From Larimichthys crocea (lineage: Eukaryota; Chordata; Actinopteri; Sciaenidae), in the NCBI RefSeq assembly GCF_000972845.2, contig NC_040016.1, forward strand, positions 13,102,701-13,166,700: 64,000 nucleotides of DNA, written 5' to 3'. Every line of letters starts with the position of its first letter. Within the stretch, counting starts at the first letter, position 1. The notes below the pieces were generated by a model. The model made no database searches, was not told the DNA's origin, and saw only the letters and a program-made list of their open reading frames with translations. Below are positions 12,701 through 23,525 of this stretch, piece after piece. Made by a program: the position numbers and the translations under genes.

Positions 12701-13102
12701 TTTCTGAACCTCATTCAATAAAACATTAGTCCAGGTGATGTATAAATTATAAAAATACCTAACTCATCAAAATAATATTCAGATTTTCTGTGGTGTTCCA
12801 AATAACTTGTATATTAGAGTATAATAACTTTTAAGAATTGTGTGAGGATTTACAGCAAAAATTAACAAGGAACAGTCATTCTATTTCTACTTTCTACATT
12901 AATTGCAGTTATTATTATTAAATAATTTGAGTATGACTCACCTAGTAATGCAAAAAATAAATATAGAAATCACAGACCTACCTCTTTTTTGTGTAAAGAA
13001 CACAGAGAACGCAACAAGTGCAATGACCACAAAGGTAAGGATTATAAGAATGATGGAAAGCCTCCTCCAAGTACAAGATCCTGAATAAACTGAATTTTTC
13101 AT
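7925..13102 (-). CDS. membrane-tethered mucin with SEA and EGF domains (MUC3/12/17-like)
   Basis: Minus-strand exons: 13102-12982, 12260-10160, 9948-9824, 9677-9613, 9520-9321, 9167-9002, 8895-8728, 8623-8553, 8437-8352 and 7936-7925. All borders are AG/GT and the phases agree. Order of domains: basic start plus hydrophobic segment (about residues 15-36), Pro/Thr/Ser-rich repeats, a Cys-rich EGF-like piece, SEA domain with KGSVVAE autocleavage site, second EGF-like domain, transmembrane helix (LFGSLAGALLLLIIIVTVIV), and a tail with RRLSAFDEDFFDF and RPRLQNV. Known relatives are O-glycosylated epithelial surface mucins. The exon lengths sum to 3115, one base over a multiple of three; the surplus lies in the repeat exon near 10778-10790, where the reading frame changes. 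With that base discounted the product would be about 1037 residues, much shorter than human MUC17. Paralogue identity is uncertain, so no symbol is given. Confidence 0.85.
7976..8255 (-). mobile_element. tRNA-derived SINE-like element
   Basis: Read on the minus strand it begins with a tRNA-like head: GGGCAGTGGTTAGCACTG resembles an RNA polymerase III A box and GGTTCTAACC a decayed B box. It continues through the familiar fish repeat body (CCACAGTCCAAAGACATGCA) to a tail ending in ATTGATGGATG. It lies in the last intron of the mucin gene, in the same orientation. The family is recognised from memory as widespread in teleosts; the exact repeat name is not known to me. Confidence 0.7.
8728..9167 (-). 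CDS. mucin exons: EGF-like domain and transmembrane helix
   Basis: Two exons (9167-9002 and 8895-8728). They encode a six-cysteine EGF-like module (CVGPCK...CHQHGEC...CRCF...YYGPQCDLF), then a short juxtamembrane stretch, an uninterrupted hydrophobic helix and a KKRH stop-transfer sequence. An AGA arginine codon spans the junction. This establishes that the protein is a type I-style tethered mucin rather than a gel-forming one. Confidence 0.85.
9321..9948 (-). CDS. mucin exons encoding the SEA domain
   Basis: Exons 9948-9824, 9677-9613 and 9520-9321 assemble a SEA module. The middle exon ends in LQIVKL and the next begins K-G-S-V-V, the GSVV-type site where SEA domains of mucins autocleave between G and S (family knowledge). 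The second half continues through TEIQFVNNQLDGVLTNILND. N-glycosylation sequons (NFT, NIT, NDT) are present. Confidence 0.85.
9741..9785. repeat. (TA)n microsatellite
   Basis: About 45 bases of near-perfect TA dinucleotide, in the intron between two SEA-domain exons of the mucin gene. Confidence 0.9.
10460..12000 (-). repeat. mucin Pro/Thr/Ser-rich tandem repeats (~303 bp unit)
   Basis: The block CTGCATTTGT recurs at 10511, 10818, 11121, 11424 (CTGCATCTGT) and 11730, giving spacings of 307, 303, 303 and 306. Each unit encodes about 101 residues dominated by S and T (for example THHPPTSQEMSSTRSSS), typical of O-glycosylation domains. The 307 spacing is the only one not divisible by three and marks the frame break. 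Confidence 0.9.
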
Positions 13103-14942
13103 CTTCCAGTGTTTTCAGGTAATCGTCCAAAAAAATGTCAAGGCTGCAATGTCTTTCATTCCATGGACCTCTATGCAGTATAACAAAGAAAAATAATTTA
13201 GATGTTTTGCAATTTTCAGTCTTGCTGTATACTTCCAGTAATCTCCCTTGATAACTGTCTGAATTGTCAGTTAGGTATGACCCTGTTGGCAGTTGTGGAG
13301 CATATGAACGTCTGTCTATCAGTGTCAGAGCTACTCTATATTATGAGTGATCAAGTGGTAAACTAAGGTTGTTACTGATGTAGTGCCCTCCCTAGGCAAA
13401 CTTTTTTTTATGTATTGTGGCAAGGTAATAAAGTGATTTCTGAAGTTCCCTAAAAGTACACTCACACCCTGCACATGCTGGTTTACAAAGGTCCAGATCA
13501 CAATGACGTTAAGGTGGATAAAGCGTGACTGGGTGAGGTGGGGTTAGGGTGGGTGTAATATTATTATAAAAAATGTTATACAACTGTTTCTTAACTGTCC
13601 TGGGTTAATGTTTGACAGTCTATTTATAGCATAACTATAGAATTCAGATGTCCAGTGACGTCACAGCATGTAACTTAAAATAAATGTCAACAACAGAGCA
13701 AATAAATTACTGTTTGCCCAGTTTACTAAAATATAACAACAAATTCAACAAGTGTGAAGTGACGTTACACCATGTAATTTGAAATTAATGTAACAAGGCA
13801 AATAAAATGCTGTTTACAGTTTTCTAAATATAACAACAAATTCAGTGTGTATGAACAGCAAAACAATACACATATAGTTATATAACATTTTAATAACATC
13901 TCATCCATACATAGATAGAGAGACGCTGCATGAATATGAACCCGGCACCCTCAATTGCCTGCTGTTACAAGGTTCAACACAAATATTTTTCTTGATCTTG
14001 AAGCCACAAGACGCTTGGGTGAAGTCCCCATGCCTCTGTTTGCTTAGTAGAAAATCATTTCTGAAATGCCACACAAAAACTCTGAATATTTCTTGCTCAC
14101 TTTTCCATGCTAGAGGGAATTGATTTTATAATAGATTTGAAATTATTAGACATTTCTATTATGTTCTTATAATAAACACCATATATTCAGATCATATGTA
14201 TTGGTACCTGCCCTGAGTGAAATTGTTGCTTCATAATTAAAGCTGTATTTTGGAATGCTCAGTACGACGTTAAAAAATCAAATTGACTTTTATTCCATTT
14301 CACAGAAATTCAATAATTCATAAGGAAATGAAGGAATATCAACAGCAGAATTATTTTTAGTCTTGTATTTGTTGGCCTTTCATCCACCTGGGTGTTGCCA
14401 AGTGTGTCTTGGCTCAACTTAACTTTTTTTTTTTTTTTTTTTTTTTCTCTAACTGATTGTTGTTCACAATAGTGGCTTGAAATATGGACCTGTTCAAAAT
14501 AGAACAAGCATGCAAGTATGTGACAGCAGTTCATATGTACTGGATATGAATATTGTACAATAGTTCTAAAATTATTTTCAAACATGACTTTTGTCAGTGA
14601 AGTGAAGGTTTCCAAAACACAGTACATTATAGGTTAGGGTGGAGAAGTTGCTATTGAAACTGAAGAAGTAAGGCCAATAATTGTATCAACAAACTCACCC
14701 ACATCTGATTTCTTTCTTCCCTTTTGTTTGACATTAGTGACGCTCAATATTGATTTAGGCGTGCAGAACGAAATATATGCAGGCCAAAGACAGACATAAG
14801 GAGGAGGATTGATGGCAAGGTTCAGAAATCAGGGAGGAAGCAAAACTGATTTATGACATTCTTGCTGCAGATTGTTTGTGTTTAGAGTTAAAATATGAAA
14901 TAGGCAACTCAAACACAAAAAAATGCAATAATATTTAAATAC
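13103..14942. other. intergenic spacer, mucin 5' flank to mrps16 3' end
   Basis: No gene is supported. A TATAAATAG motif on the minus strand at 13620-13628 is a possible mucin core promoter, giving a 5' UTR of nearly 500 bases. A poly(T) run lies at 14424-14446. The rest is AT-rich unique sequence. Confidence 0.45.
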
Positions 14943-14948
14943 TTTATT
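14943..14948 (-). terminator. poly(A) signal of mrps16
   Basis: Minus-strand AATAAA about 285 bases past the mrps16 stop codon, the first canonical signal I found in the 3' flank. Confidence 0.5.
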
Positions 14949-15232
14949 AAAGTCAAATAAAAAGAGAATACAAACAACTGCCTGTTACGGCACTCCATTC
15001 TCAAAAACAACAATAACATGAAGCTATTGAATTATATGAAGAATCAGTTTTAATACGAATTGTCCACAGTTGCTACTTAAAGCAGCTAGAACTACAGTAT
15101 GACATATCTGGCACTGCTACAAGCAGGTGACCCAACAAGTTAGAAAACAAATCAATTGGTTCTTTCTCCAAATAACTGTGACATGGTTTTGTTCTGGTCA
15201 GTCACACACAGTCCCCAGTTTTTCAGTAATTC

Positions 15233-18200
15233 TCACACTTCAGCCTCTTTCTGTCCTTCCTCTAGACCATCCTCTTTTCCTGTTGCTGTTTCTGTTAGCA
15301 CCGTTTGGGCTCTTTGACGCTCTGCCTCTGTTATCGTCATGGGGTGCAGAGGGAAAAATCCTGCCAACCCTGCGGAAAGAGAGAGAGAAGAGAGCAAGAC
15401 CTCATTTTTCACTGCAAGCTTTTACAAGAAACTATGACGGAGATGTTGCCTGGAGTAGGAGAAATACTTTGGAATTTAAGAAGCTGATACATCATAATTT
15501 TAAGATAATTTCAATTTCCTGTAGCCAATTTATTGAGAACCAACAATGTAATAAATTAGATGGTTGTTAGGGCCATAAAAGTCATATTTAATCTGTATTT
15601 GTACAACACTTTACACCAAAGTGCATCTATGATGTGATGATAATAAATGTCGAGTTGTCGAATATAACAGTACTAACATCAGATAATTATGGCAGCAGAT
15701 AATATGGGAAACATGTACATTTTTCACAGATAAGTATATCTCTAGTTGAATATTGCCTAAAGGTGTTGGTTGGTGTTCATAAAACTATTATATAGCCACA
15801 GTATTCATCACTTGCTGAATGATAAAGTAGACTGTGGTTCTCTGGCAGAGAGACTAAATCAGGGTGACAAATTGAGAAGTTTTAAATTTGATGCAGCCAG
15901 GAGTAGCCACAATCAAGATGAAAATATGTCTATTAAAGTTGCTTGATTTTGCCACTGACCAGCTCATATTGTTGTTTTGTTTGTCTGACAGCACAACCCT
16001 ACAGAGAAATAAAATGTTTCTGTTTCTCGCTTGATCTGCGGTGTGTCTTGTCTTGTTCTGAAATTTTAGGAGAGTTAAGGTGACTTAAGGAAACATGAGT
16101 GTAATAATGCACCAGCCAGAAAGAGCTTGTTGTGTTGGAGTTAGTGTGGCATGGCTGGATATTTAACTGATTTCGACAGTATAAATGATCGGCCGTATTT
16201 ATTTGAGCCTGAATATTTGGACAAAGAGCTCATATAAGAGCAGATGAGACGAGAGGCAGACAAAAGGCAGAGGAGGGTGAACCAGCGGCTGAAAGGCTGC
16301 AAAGCTTGGGAGACTGGTGGTGCTCTTGTGGGTGCTGTGACGTTACTCCCACAGAGGAGATTTCACAGATAGGACCTGTAGTGTCCTTTCCATAATGTTG
16401 TCAGTTGACACTTATGACAAGAGCTGATCAGTGCCAAGGACAAGCACTTCTAATAGATTAATTTTGAAGAAGCACAATTGCCGATAAGTGTTACATTGCA
16501 GTGGTTTCATGGCTGCAGGCTGCAGCACTCTGGGCCAAATTTAAAACTTGTTGCTCCCATTAGTCACCTTGACACAAAACGTGGAAGAGTAAGGTGCAGA
16601 AAGAAAAATCATGAAGTTACGGTTCTCAAAGCACAGTTAAAATATTTAAAGTCAGCCTCTTCTCTTAGTCCTAGAGTAAAAATCGACACTCTGCTAATTT
16701 ATGAACAATTTAGCACCATGATTATAAACCTACATGCTTCATTGTGTCAATGTTTTAACTTTTTTTCCCCCCCTTTATTCCCATCTGTGTTTCGTCATAC
16801 TTAAACAGGATGAATGAGGACAACCTCAATAAAGGTTTGAAATAAAACAGAATGAAACAAACCTTCTTGACCAAACAAATTACAATACAGGAGTGGAATT
16901 CTATCTCACAATAAAATTGAGCAATGTTGATCCGCCTTGAAAGAACATGTAAATGCAGAGAATACACACCTAGAAGTTTAGCAACTGGCTTCGATGGGTG
17001 AGCGCCACAGCCGATCCAGTACTTGATTCGGTCAAAGTTGAAGCTTACAAGTTTCTCATTGTAGATGTTCGGGAGGGGGTCGTAGCTACCCAGCTGCTCT
17101 ATATATTTACCATCTCTTGCCCTTTTGTTGTAAGCTGCCACAATGCGATAAAAGGGTCTGTTAGCTTGTTTGTGGCCTGCAAGAGCCAATCGGATGACAA
17201 CGTAACCTCCATGGTACTTCTTTAGCAGGAGTGAAGCTACAGACGGAAATGAGAACAATTAGTATTGGCAAAGAGAAATCAAAATAGTTTCTTGTAAATG
17301 CTCAACACCTCACTGCATCAGTGAGAGATGGATAACTTTTTCAGTAAAGGCTGTACTTTCAGGGGCCTTAACCACCATTTGCAAGCATTTCCTGAGCATA
17401 TTTTATATCACGAAACTGATATTTTAATTAAAAACAACATTCACTGCTTGCTGCTTTGTTATCACTCTGTTATCTACTAAGGTGCTACTTACTCTCTGTT
17501 GTTAGTTTATTACATACACCTACCTAAGACCAATACAGCTAAAAATCTGACCTTTATAATGTTAAATTTTTGTTAACCCTGTTTTATAAATTTTCTTATA
17601 TTTAGTCCAATAAATATGAACAAAGTACAAGAAATATCTCTCAGCACATAGCAATGAGAATCAAAACCAAACAAAAGCCCCTTTACACTGTGTGTGTCTG
17701 AACACAGAGTGTATTTATGTTTGTTTTTATTATTCAAATTGTGTTAAGACAATCAGTTGATAAATTGACTGACAGAAGATTAAACAACAATACATTTGTT
17801 AAATGTGCAGTGTGTAGGATTTTGGAATATAATATTCATAACCATGTTTTCATGCATGTATGATCACCTGAAAATAAGAATATTTTTTACTTGTGTTACT
17901 TAAAAATGATACTTTTACATCTACAGTGGAAGCCGGTCCTCTTTCATAGAGGCCGTCATGTTGAAACATCGTGTTTCTACAGATTAAACTAAAGAGTGAC
18001 TCCAGACAGGGCTCCTTAAAGTGTTTGTTTGCAATGCAGCGATTAAACCACTAGATGCAACTACGCTGTACACACTGGACCTTTAAGCGATTAACCACTG
18101 CAGTTGTTGAGTCATGCAAAGATGGCAAATATCCTCTCATCCTCGCTTCTAGCTCCTTATAATGGTTTTATATCATTTCTAATTGAATAAATTTGTATTT

Positions 18201-18396
18201 ATGACAGATGATCTTAACTTTACCATAAACGGTTTATTACTTTAGTCTACCTGAAGTAAATGCCACTTTGGAAATTAACTTTGTGACGCAGTAACAGTTT
18301 ATGTGAGGGGTCTGTCCTGCATGCTTGTAGTAAATGTAAATGTTACACACTACATGTGAAACTACTACACAGTGTATACTCACATAAATGAACCAT
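15233..18396 (-). CDS. mrps16: mitochondrial small-ribosomal-subunit protein bS16m
   Basis: Structural protein of the 28S mitoribosomal subunit, homologous to bacterial S16. Coding exons on the minus strand are 18396-18384, 17236-16970 and 15369-15233. Phases join to 138 residues; human MRPS16 has 137. The start [20 protein letters not shown] parallels the human N-terminus. The core [37 protein letters not shown] and [11 protein letters not shown] are family hallmarks; the C-terminal tail is acidic and divergent. The start codon lies in a 31-base exon (18414-18384) with its own acceptor, so a 5' non-coding exon ending at 18602 precedes it. The gene is convergent with nothing and sits head-on to a minisatellite at its promoter. 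Confidence 0.95.
16150..16400 (+). pseudogene. decayed fragment with P2X7-C-like zinc-binding domain
   Basis: From the ATG at 16150 one frame reads [20 protein letters not shown] and continues to EYLDKELI, then a stop codon, then an acidic/basic helix-like stretch. A second frame further on reads [19 protein letters not shown]. Together these match the pattern of a large fish protein family whose Cys-rich domain resembles the P2X7 C-terminal zinc domain (DWWC-CG-C-PTEE). The in-frame stop and the frame change show it is broken. It lies in an mrps16 intron, opposite in strand, and is probably an old insertion. The family assignment is from memory. Confidence 0.55.
17801..18084. mobile_element. 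MITE-like teleost repeat with terminal inverted repeats
   Basis: The left end AAATGTGCAGTGTGTA and right end TACACACTGGACCTTT are imperfect inverted repeats (14 of 16 positions). The interior keeps recognisable blocks such as CCGGTCCTCTTTCATAGAGG and CCACTAGATGCAACTA of a very common fish non-autonomous DNA element. No coding capacity. It is in the mrps16 intron between exons 18384 and 17236. Confidence 0.75.
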
Positions 18397-18601
18397 GATG
18401 CTGGCTGGATTATCCTGAAACAGAACAAATAAATAAATCACCTTTAAACCAGTAAAAAACTCTTTATCAGAGACAGTGTCTCATACTGTTACACATTCAA
18501 ATAAAACCTTTCATTCATCAGAATTAGCTGTGCTGTAGCTACAGAGCTAACATGTCCTGTGTGCAGGCTGGTAAACATGAAGAAGACGAGCAGTGAAATA
18601 C

Positions 18602-18745
18602 CTGAACGAAGTAGAGCTCAATCCTCTAAATCCTGCCAGGTGTGGTCTTTGTTGTATCCGGACAGGTGATATATCAGAGGTTAGTAAAGTGTGTGTTTCC
18701 CAAAGTAATGTGACATTTGTCAGTGCGCGGCCATGTTTAAACAGG
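18602..18745 (-). other. mrps16 5' non-coding exon (inferred)
   Basis: On the minus strand a donor CGTTCAG|GTATTT at 18602/18601 pairs with the acceptor TTCTGTTTCAG before 18414. The exon would carry the 5' UTR. It contains a four-codon upstream ORF at 18734-18720 (ATG, then Ala-Ala-His, stop) if transcription starts upstream of it. The transcript start is not fixed. Confidence 0.55.
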
Positions 18746-18800
18746 AAGTGACGTAGCTGCCCTGGTGTCATTGAGTCCCGCTGACACAAGATGGCGGTGT
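18735..18800. promoter_or_regulatory. mrps16 housekeeping-type promoter
   Basis: ACAGGAAGTGACGTAG at 18741-18756 combines an ETS/GABP (NRF-2) site with a CRE-like TGACGTAG. CAAGATGGCGG at 18787-18797 matches the YY1 element common at nuclear genes for mitochondrial proteins. There is no TATA box. The arrangement fits a divergent promoter for mrps16; transcription in the other direction, into the minisatellite, is possible but not shown. Confidence 0.6.
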
Positions 18801-18821
18801 TGCACTACAATCCAATGTTAC

Positions 18822-18856
18822 AGCAGGAAACTGCAGGAAACTGCAGGAAACTGCAA
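18822..18856. repeat. CAGGAAACTG short tandem repeat
   Basis: Three near-perfect copies of a 10-base unit immediately precede the minisatellite. Confidence 0.7.
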
Positions 18857-18862
18857 GTCTAC

Positions 18863-20713
18863 ACTGCCCTGTACTCCTGTACCTCTGTACCTCTGTATCT
18901 GTGTACTACTGCCCTGTACCTCTGTACTACTGCCCTGTACCTCTGTACCTCTGTATCTGTGTACTACCGCCCTGTACACCTCTGTACTACTGCCCTGTAC
19001 CTCTGTATCTGTGTACTACTGCCCTGTACCTCTGTATCGGTGTACTACTGCCCTGTACTCATCTGTACTCCTCTGTATTCCTCTGTACTCCTGCCCTGTA
19101 CACATTTGTACTACTGCCCTGTACACCTCTGTACTACTCCTCTGTACTCCTCTGTACTACTGCTCTGTACTCCTCTGTACTACTGCTCTGTACCTGTGTA
19201 CTCCTGTCCTGTACACCTCTGTATTACTGCTCTGTACACATTTGTACTACTGCCCTGTACACCTCTGTATTACTGCTCTGTACACATTTGTACTACTGCC
19301 CTGTACACCTACTACCGCTCTGTACCTGTGTACTACCGCTCTGTACCTGTGTACTACTGCTGTGTACCTGTGTACCACTGCTGTGTACCTGTGTACTACT
19401 GCTCTGTAACTATGAACTACCGCTCTGTATCTGTGTACTACTGCCCTGTACACAACTCTGTGCTACTGCTCTGTACTTGTGTACCACTGCTCTGTAGCCC
19501 TACCTGTGTACTACCGCTCTGTACCTGTGTACTACTGCTTTGTACACAACTCTGTGCTACTGCTCTGTACCTGTGTACCTCTGTACGACTGCTATGTACC
19601 TCTGCTATGTACCTGTGTACTACTGCTCTGTACCTGTGTACTACTGCCCTGTACCTGTGTACCACTGCTCTGTACCTGTGTACTACCACTCTATACCTGT
19701 GTACTACTGCCCTGTACACCTCTGTACTACTGCTCTGTACCTGTGTACTACTGCTTTGTACACCTCTGTACTACTGCTCTGTACCTGTGTACCTCTGTAC
19801 TACTGCTATGTACCTCTGCTCTGTACCTGTGTCCTACTGCTCTGTACCTGTGTATTACTACTCTGTATCTGTGTGCTACTGCTCTGTACCTGTGTACTAC
19901 TGCTCTGTATCTGTGTACTACTGTACCTGTGTATTACTGCTCTGTACCTGTGTATTACTACTCTGTATCTGTGTGCTACTGCTCTGTACCTGTGTATTAC
20001 TACTCTGTATCTGTGTACTACTGCTCTGTACCTGTGTACTACTGCTCTGTACCTGTGTATTACTGCTCTGTATCTGTGTACTACTGCTCTGTACCTGTGT
20101 ACTACTGCTCTGTACCTGTGTATTACTGCTCTGTATCTGTGTACTACTGCTCTGTACCTGTGTACTACTGCTCTGTACCTGTGTATTACTGCTCTGTATC
20201 TGTGTACTACTGCTCTGTACCTGTGTACTACTGCTCTGTACCTGTGTATTACTGCTCTGTATCTGTGTACTACTGCTCTGTACCTGTGTACTACTGCTCT
20301 GTACCTGTGTACTACTGCTCTGTATCTGTGTACTACTGCTCTGTACCTGTGTACTACTGCTCTGTACCTGTGTATTACTGCTCTGTATCTGTGTACTACT
20401 GCTCTGTACCTGTGTACTACTGCTCTGTACCTGTGTATTACTACTCTGTATCTGTGTACTACTGCTCTGTACCTGTGTACTACTGCTCTGTACCTGTGTA
20501 TTACTGCTCTGTATCTGTGTACTACTGCTCTGTACCTGTGTACTACTGCTCTGTACCTGTGTATTACTGCTCTGTATCTGTGTACTACTGCTCTGTACCT
20601 GTGTACTACTGCTCTGTACCTGTGTATTACTGCTCTCTTTTTGTGTGCTACTGCTCTGTACCTGTGTGCTACTGCTCTGTATCTGTGTGTTACTGCTCTG
20701 TACCTGTGTACCA
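18863..20713. repeat. 21-bp minisatellite with 63-bp higher-order unit
   Basis: About 1.85 kb of a 21-base unit of the form TGCTCTGTACCTGTGTACTAC. The left third (to about 19300) has variant units with CCCTGTACACCTC. From about 20010 to 20635 units group in threes (ACTAC, ATTAC and TATCTG variants), giving a regular 63-base higher-order repeat with roughly nine copies. Because 21 and 63 are multiples of three and the unit lacks stops, long open frames exist on both strands. These are best read as a repeat by-product, not genes; the longest runs 18791-20773. Confidence 0.95.
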
Positions 20714-20934
20714 CTGTGCAAACTGCACAAAACTGGTGATGTTTGCAATGTGAACGTTTATGTTTCAGTCTGAAATATTTCCTGACATTAAAACTGTTTT
20801 AAAGGATGAGAAGAAAAAGGCAATGTCATTACATTAGAATAATATGCCATTAAACATTGATAGAGATTGTATTCATGGCTGTGACGTAACTAGTCTTGTT
20901 GGTCAGACCTGGTGAAAGTAAAAGTGGTAAAAGT

Positions 20935-21290
20935 GATAATAACACACTGTAAAAAATGTTTCAAGTAAAGGTCCTGTATTCAAAAAGTATTACTGGCAAA
21001 ATGTACTTAAAGTATCAAAAGTAAAAGTTTAAAAAGTCTAGTTTTTGTACAGAATTGTCCCTTTTGACCATTTTAGGCTAATACTACATACTGTTGTTAC
21101 TATATTATATTATTGTATTATTACCATCAGTGAATTACCATGTAAGCAGCATTTTTAATCCTGTAGCTGGTTGAGGTGAAGCTCATTTAAACTGTGTTTT
21201 ATACTATTTGTTGATTTAACTAATACCATGTATTATAAACAGACATTGTGTTTTGTTTGTCAGATCTTAAATTAGTGACTATAGCTGAAA
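20935..21290. repeat. teleost interspersed repeat (AAGTAAAAGT/GTAAGCAGCA type)
   Basis: Blocks such as CAAAATGTACTTAAAGTATC and CCATGTAAGCAGCATTTTTA in this order match a dispersed fish repeat family. No coding potential; borders approximate. Confidence 0.5.
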
Positions 21291-23140
21291 GATAAATTAA
21301 GTAGGATGTACAGTATTTATACTATATACTATAATACCCTTGAATATTGGTGCATAAAGTATCACAGAGTGGAAATATTGAAGTCATTTTTTCTGTAAAT
21401 GCATGTATTATATGCATATACTGTATATATATGTAAATGCAATTCTTCAATAACATGAATAATCAAGTTTAGTAGGCTTACAGTTATTGAGCAAGTAGAA
21501 AGATAATAGCATTACAAACAACAAAGCAAAGTGTTACATTTATAATTATGACTTTGTAAATATTATGACACTTTACTCAAAGTTATAGGCTTTCTGGTTA
21601 CGACTGCTCTCTCCGTCATGTCATCTTTCACATTATCCTTTCTGTAATTTCTATTCTTTGTGTGTTGTGTGTCTTACAACAGCAACGCGTTGAGTTTTAA
21701 ATCAGTTTCCACTGGTGACCCTGTGACCCTAGAAGAGATGAAACACTGATTTCCTGAGAGCGTTCATGAATTCAGGGGTCATTGCTTTGCCTGATGTCGT
21801 CCGAGTGCACAAAGATTTCTGCCCACTGGGAGCCCAACTACCCCCGCCCCAGTCTTGGAACATGGTGATTTCACACTCCTCTTGTAAAAAGCTTGTTTTT
21901 TTCTGTGTGCGTGTGTGTGACAAACACATGTTTTTCTGCAAGGAGGGATCACTAAAGACACACTCTTTATAATTCTGAAAATATCCTGTATGAGTCTTCA
22001 TATATAAAGCGAAAAATTACTCATTACAAACAGGTATTACTTAAGAATACAAATTTTTCTTTTAATTATTTGAACCACCATTGCTCGGATGTATACAAAA
22101 TTGTCATTGTCTTCGGTCATTTAGACTAACTACTGTAACTTCTCTAAATGATTAACTATTAAAACACAGCAGCTGTGATGTTATTGCAAATTATTACCAT
22201 ATATATACCATTTTATTCAAAAGAAACAGGACAGATACTGAAGACAAAATGATTTAATTACCAACATGATGAATAGTATTCTGGACAAATCTAATTGACT
22301 TATTGTAACACATTATCCAAACATTCACACACATCGTTAACTGAAAAGAATAACAAGATTACGAGGATATTTGGAAAGATTTGAACATTTTGTCAGTTTG
22401 GCTTATCACAGACATCATTTCAGCAGCCAGATGAACAAACGTAACACAAAACATTTGCTTCTCAACAACCAGGGCTGAAATTTCAAGAGGAAGCCATCAT
22501 TATTAAGTTGACCACGTTTTTTCTGTGGAAAAATCTGAAAATGAATAGAGGCTTTACACAGTTAGGCAGCAAACAAAATGGATCTTACATGGTGAATCGG
22601 CAATGCGTGATTATCTGAACGGTGACATTGATTCTAGTTGTGGCTCGCTCTCTCGTGAGGACCCCATGCTCTTTGGGATACCAAGACGAGTTGTTCCTCC
22701 TCTAATCATCTGTGACAGTTCAGTTAGAGACGCTCAGATGACCAGATATTTTACTTGAAAAAAGCAAGAGGAGTCTGCTTTAAACAAAGAGGTCTGCTCC
22801 AGACGTTGTAAGATGTCTGAATTTAATTTGATTATGTGGATGACGCTACTAATATCTTCTAAGCACTGAGCTTGCTCTTACATTGTGCACTTACAAACAC
22901 CTCTCACTACCTCTGTAAGCGGAATTAAACAACATTTAAAATCATTTGAGTTCATGGGTTATTATATTGTTTCAAACATCTTTAAATATATGTATCTTCT
23001 TTCATGTAGTGTTCAATGTTGATTTATACAGTTAGGGTGAGGATTTCAGGTAAATAAATACAGCTGGTTGTGCATTGAAGATGACACTTTCTGGCATGAT
23101 GAGTATCTGTGAAACAATGACAAAAGAAATTACAAGAATT

Positions 23141-23525
23141 AAAGGAATACTGTGACATTTTGCCTAAGATAATAAGGTTTATATATAAGGCTACAGCAAG
23201 CAGCCAGTTAGCTTAGGCTAGCAGAAAGATTGAAAATAGCAGAAAACAGTTACCCAGACCTTGTCTGGAGCACCTCTAAAACTCACAAATGAACGTTATA
23301 TGTATCATTTGTTTAATCCATGTGTAAACCAAACTTAAAGGAGGAGCAGTAATCTTTTGGCTATTTGGCATCTGCTCACATACATGTGCTAATTACTGAT
23401 CTTTAGAGGTTCTGGTAGATTTTGTTACAGTTGCACAGAAACAGGCATTTTTTATTTTCTGTTTCCAAGTTTTTGTGCTAAGCTAACCAGCTGTTAGTCA
23501 TAAAAATATGAAAATGTAAAAGCAT
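23141..23525. mobile_element. degenerate fold-back MITE-like teleost repeat
   Basis: Starts AAAGGAATACTGTGACATTT, with CAGCCAGTTAGCTTAGGCTA on the left. The right has GTGCTAAGCTAACCAGCTGT, which is partly the inverse of the left arm, as in a common fish element with long inverted arms. The outer right end is lost. Confidence 0.6.

Larger units (their letters stand above)
18791..20773 (+). other. 660-codon open frame through the minisatellite (doubtful gene)
   Basis: The frame begins at the ATG inside the YY1-like CAAGATGGCGG site, with ten non-repetitive residues (MAVLHYNPML), passes the whole minisatellite as a Cys/Leu/Thr heptad-like repeat, and stops 60 bases beyond it. No homologue is recognised and no splice donor follows the first codons. 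Openness is explained by the repeat. Listed because it starts at a likely divergent promoter. Confidence 0.15.

Noticed and set aside
17000..17225. Plus-strand frame across the main mrps16 exon
   Set aside because: Antisense shadow of a well-supported exon.
19806..20748. Long minus-strand open frames (up to about 300 codons) in the minisatellite
   Set aside because: They are translations of the 21-base unit (YRAVVHR or SSTQVQS repeats); the absence of stops follows from the unit itself.
22603..22758. 51-codon open frame starting MRDYLNGDIDSSCGS
   Set aside because: Amino-acid composition looks protein-like, but there is no recognised homologue, no convincing splice sites and no neighbouring exon.
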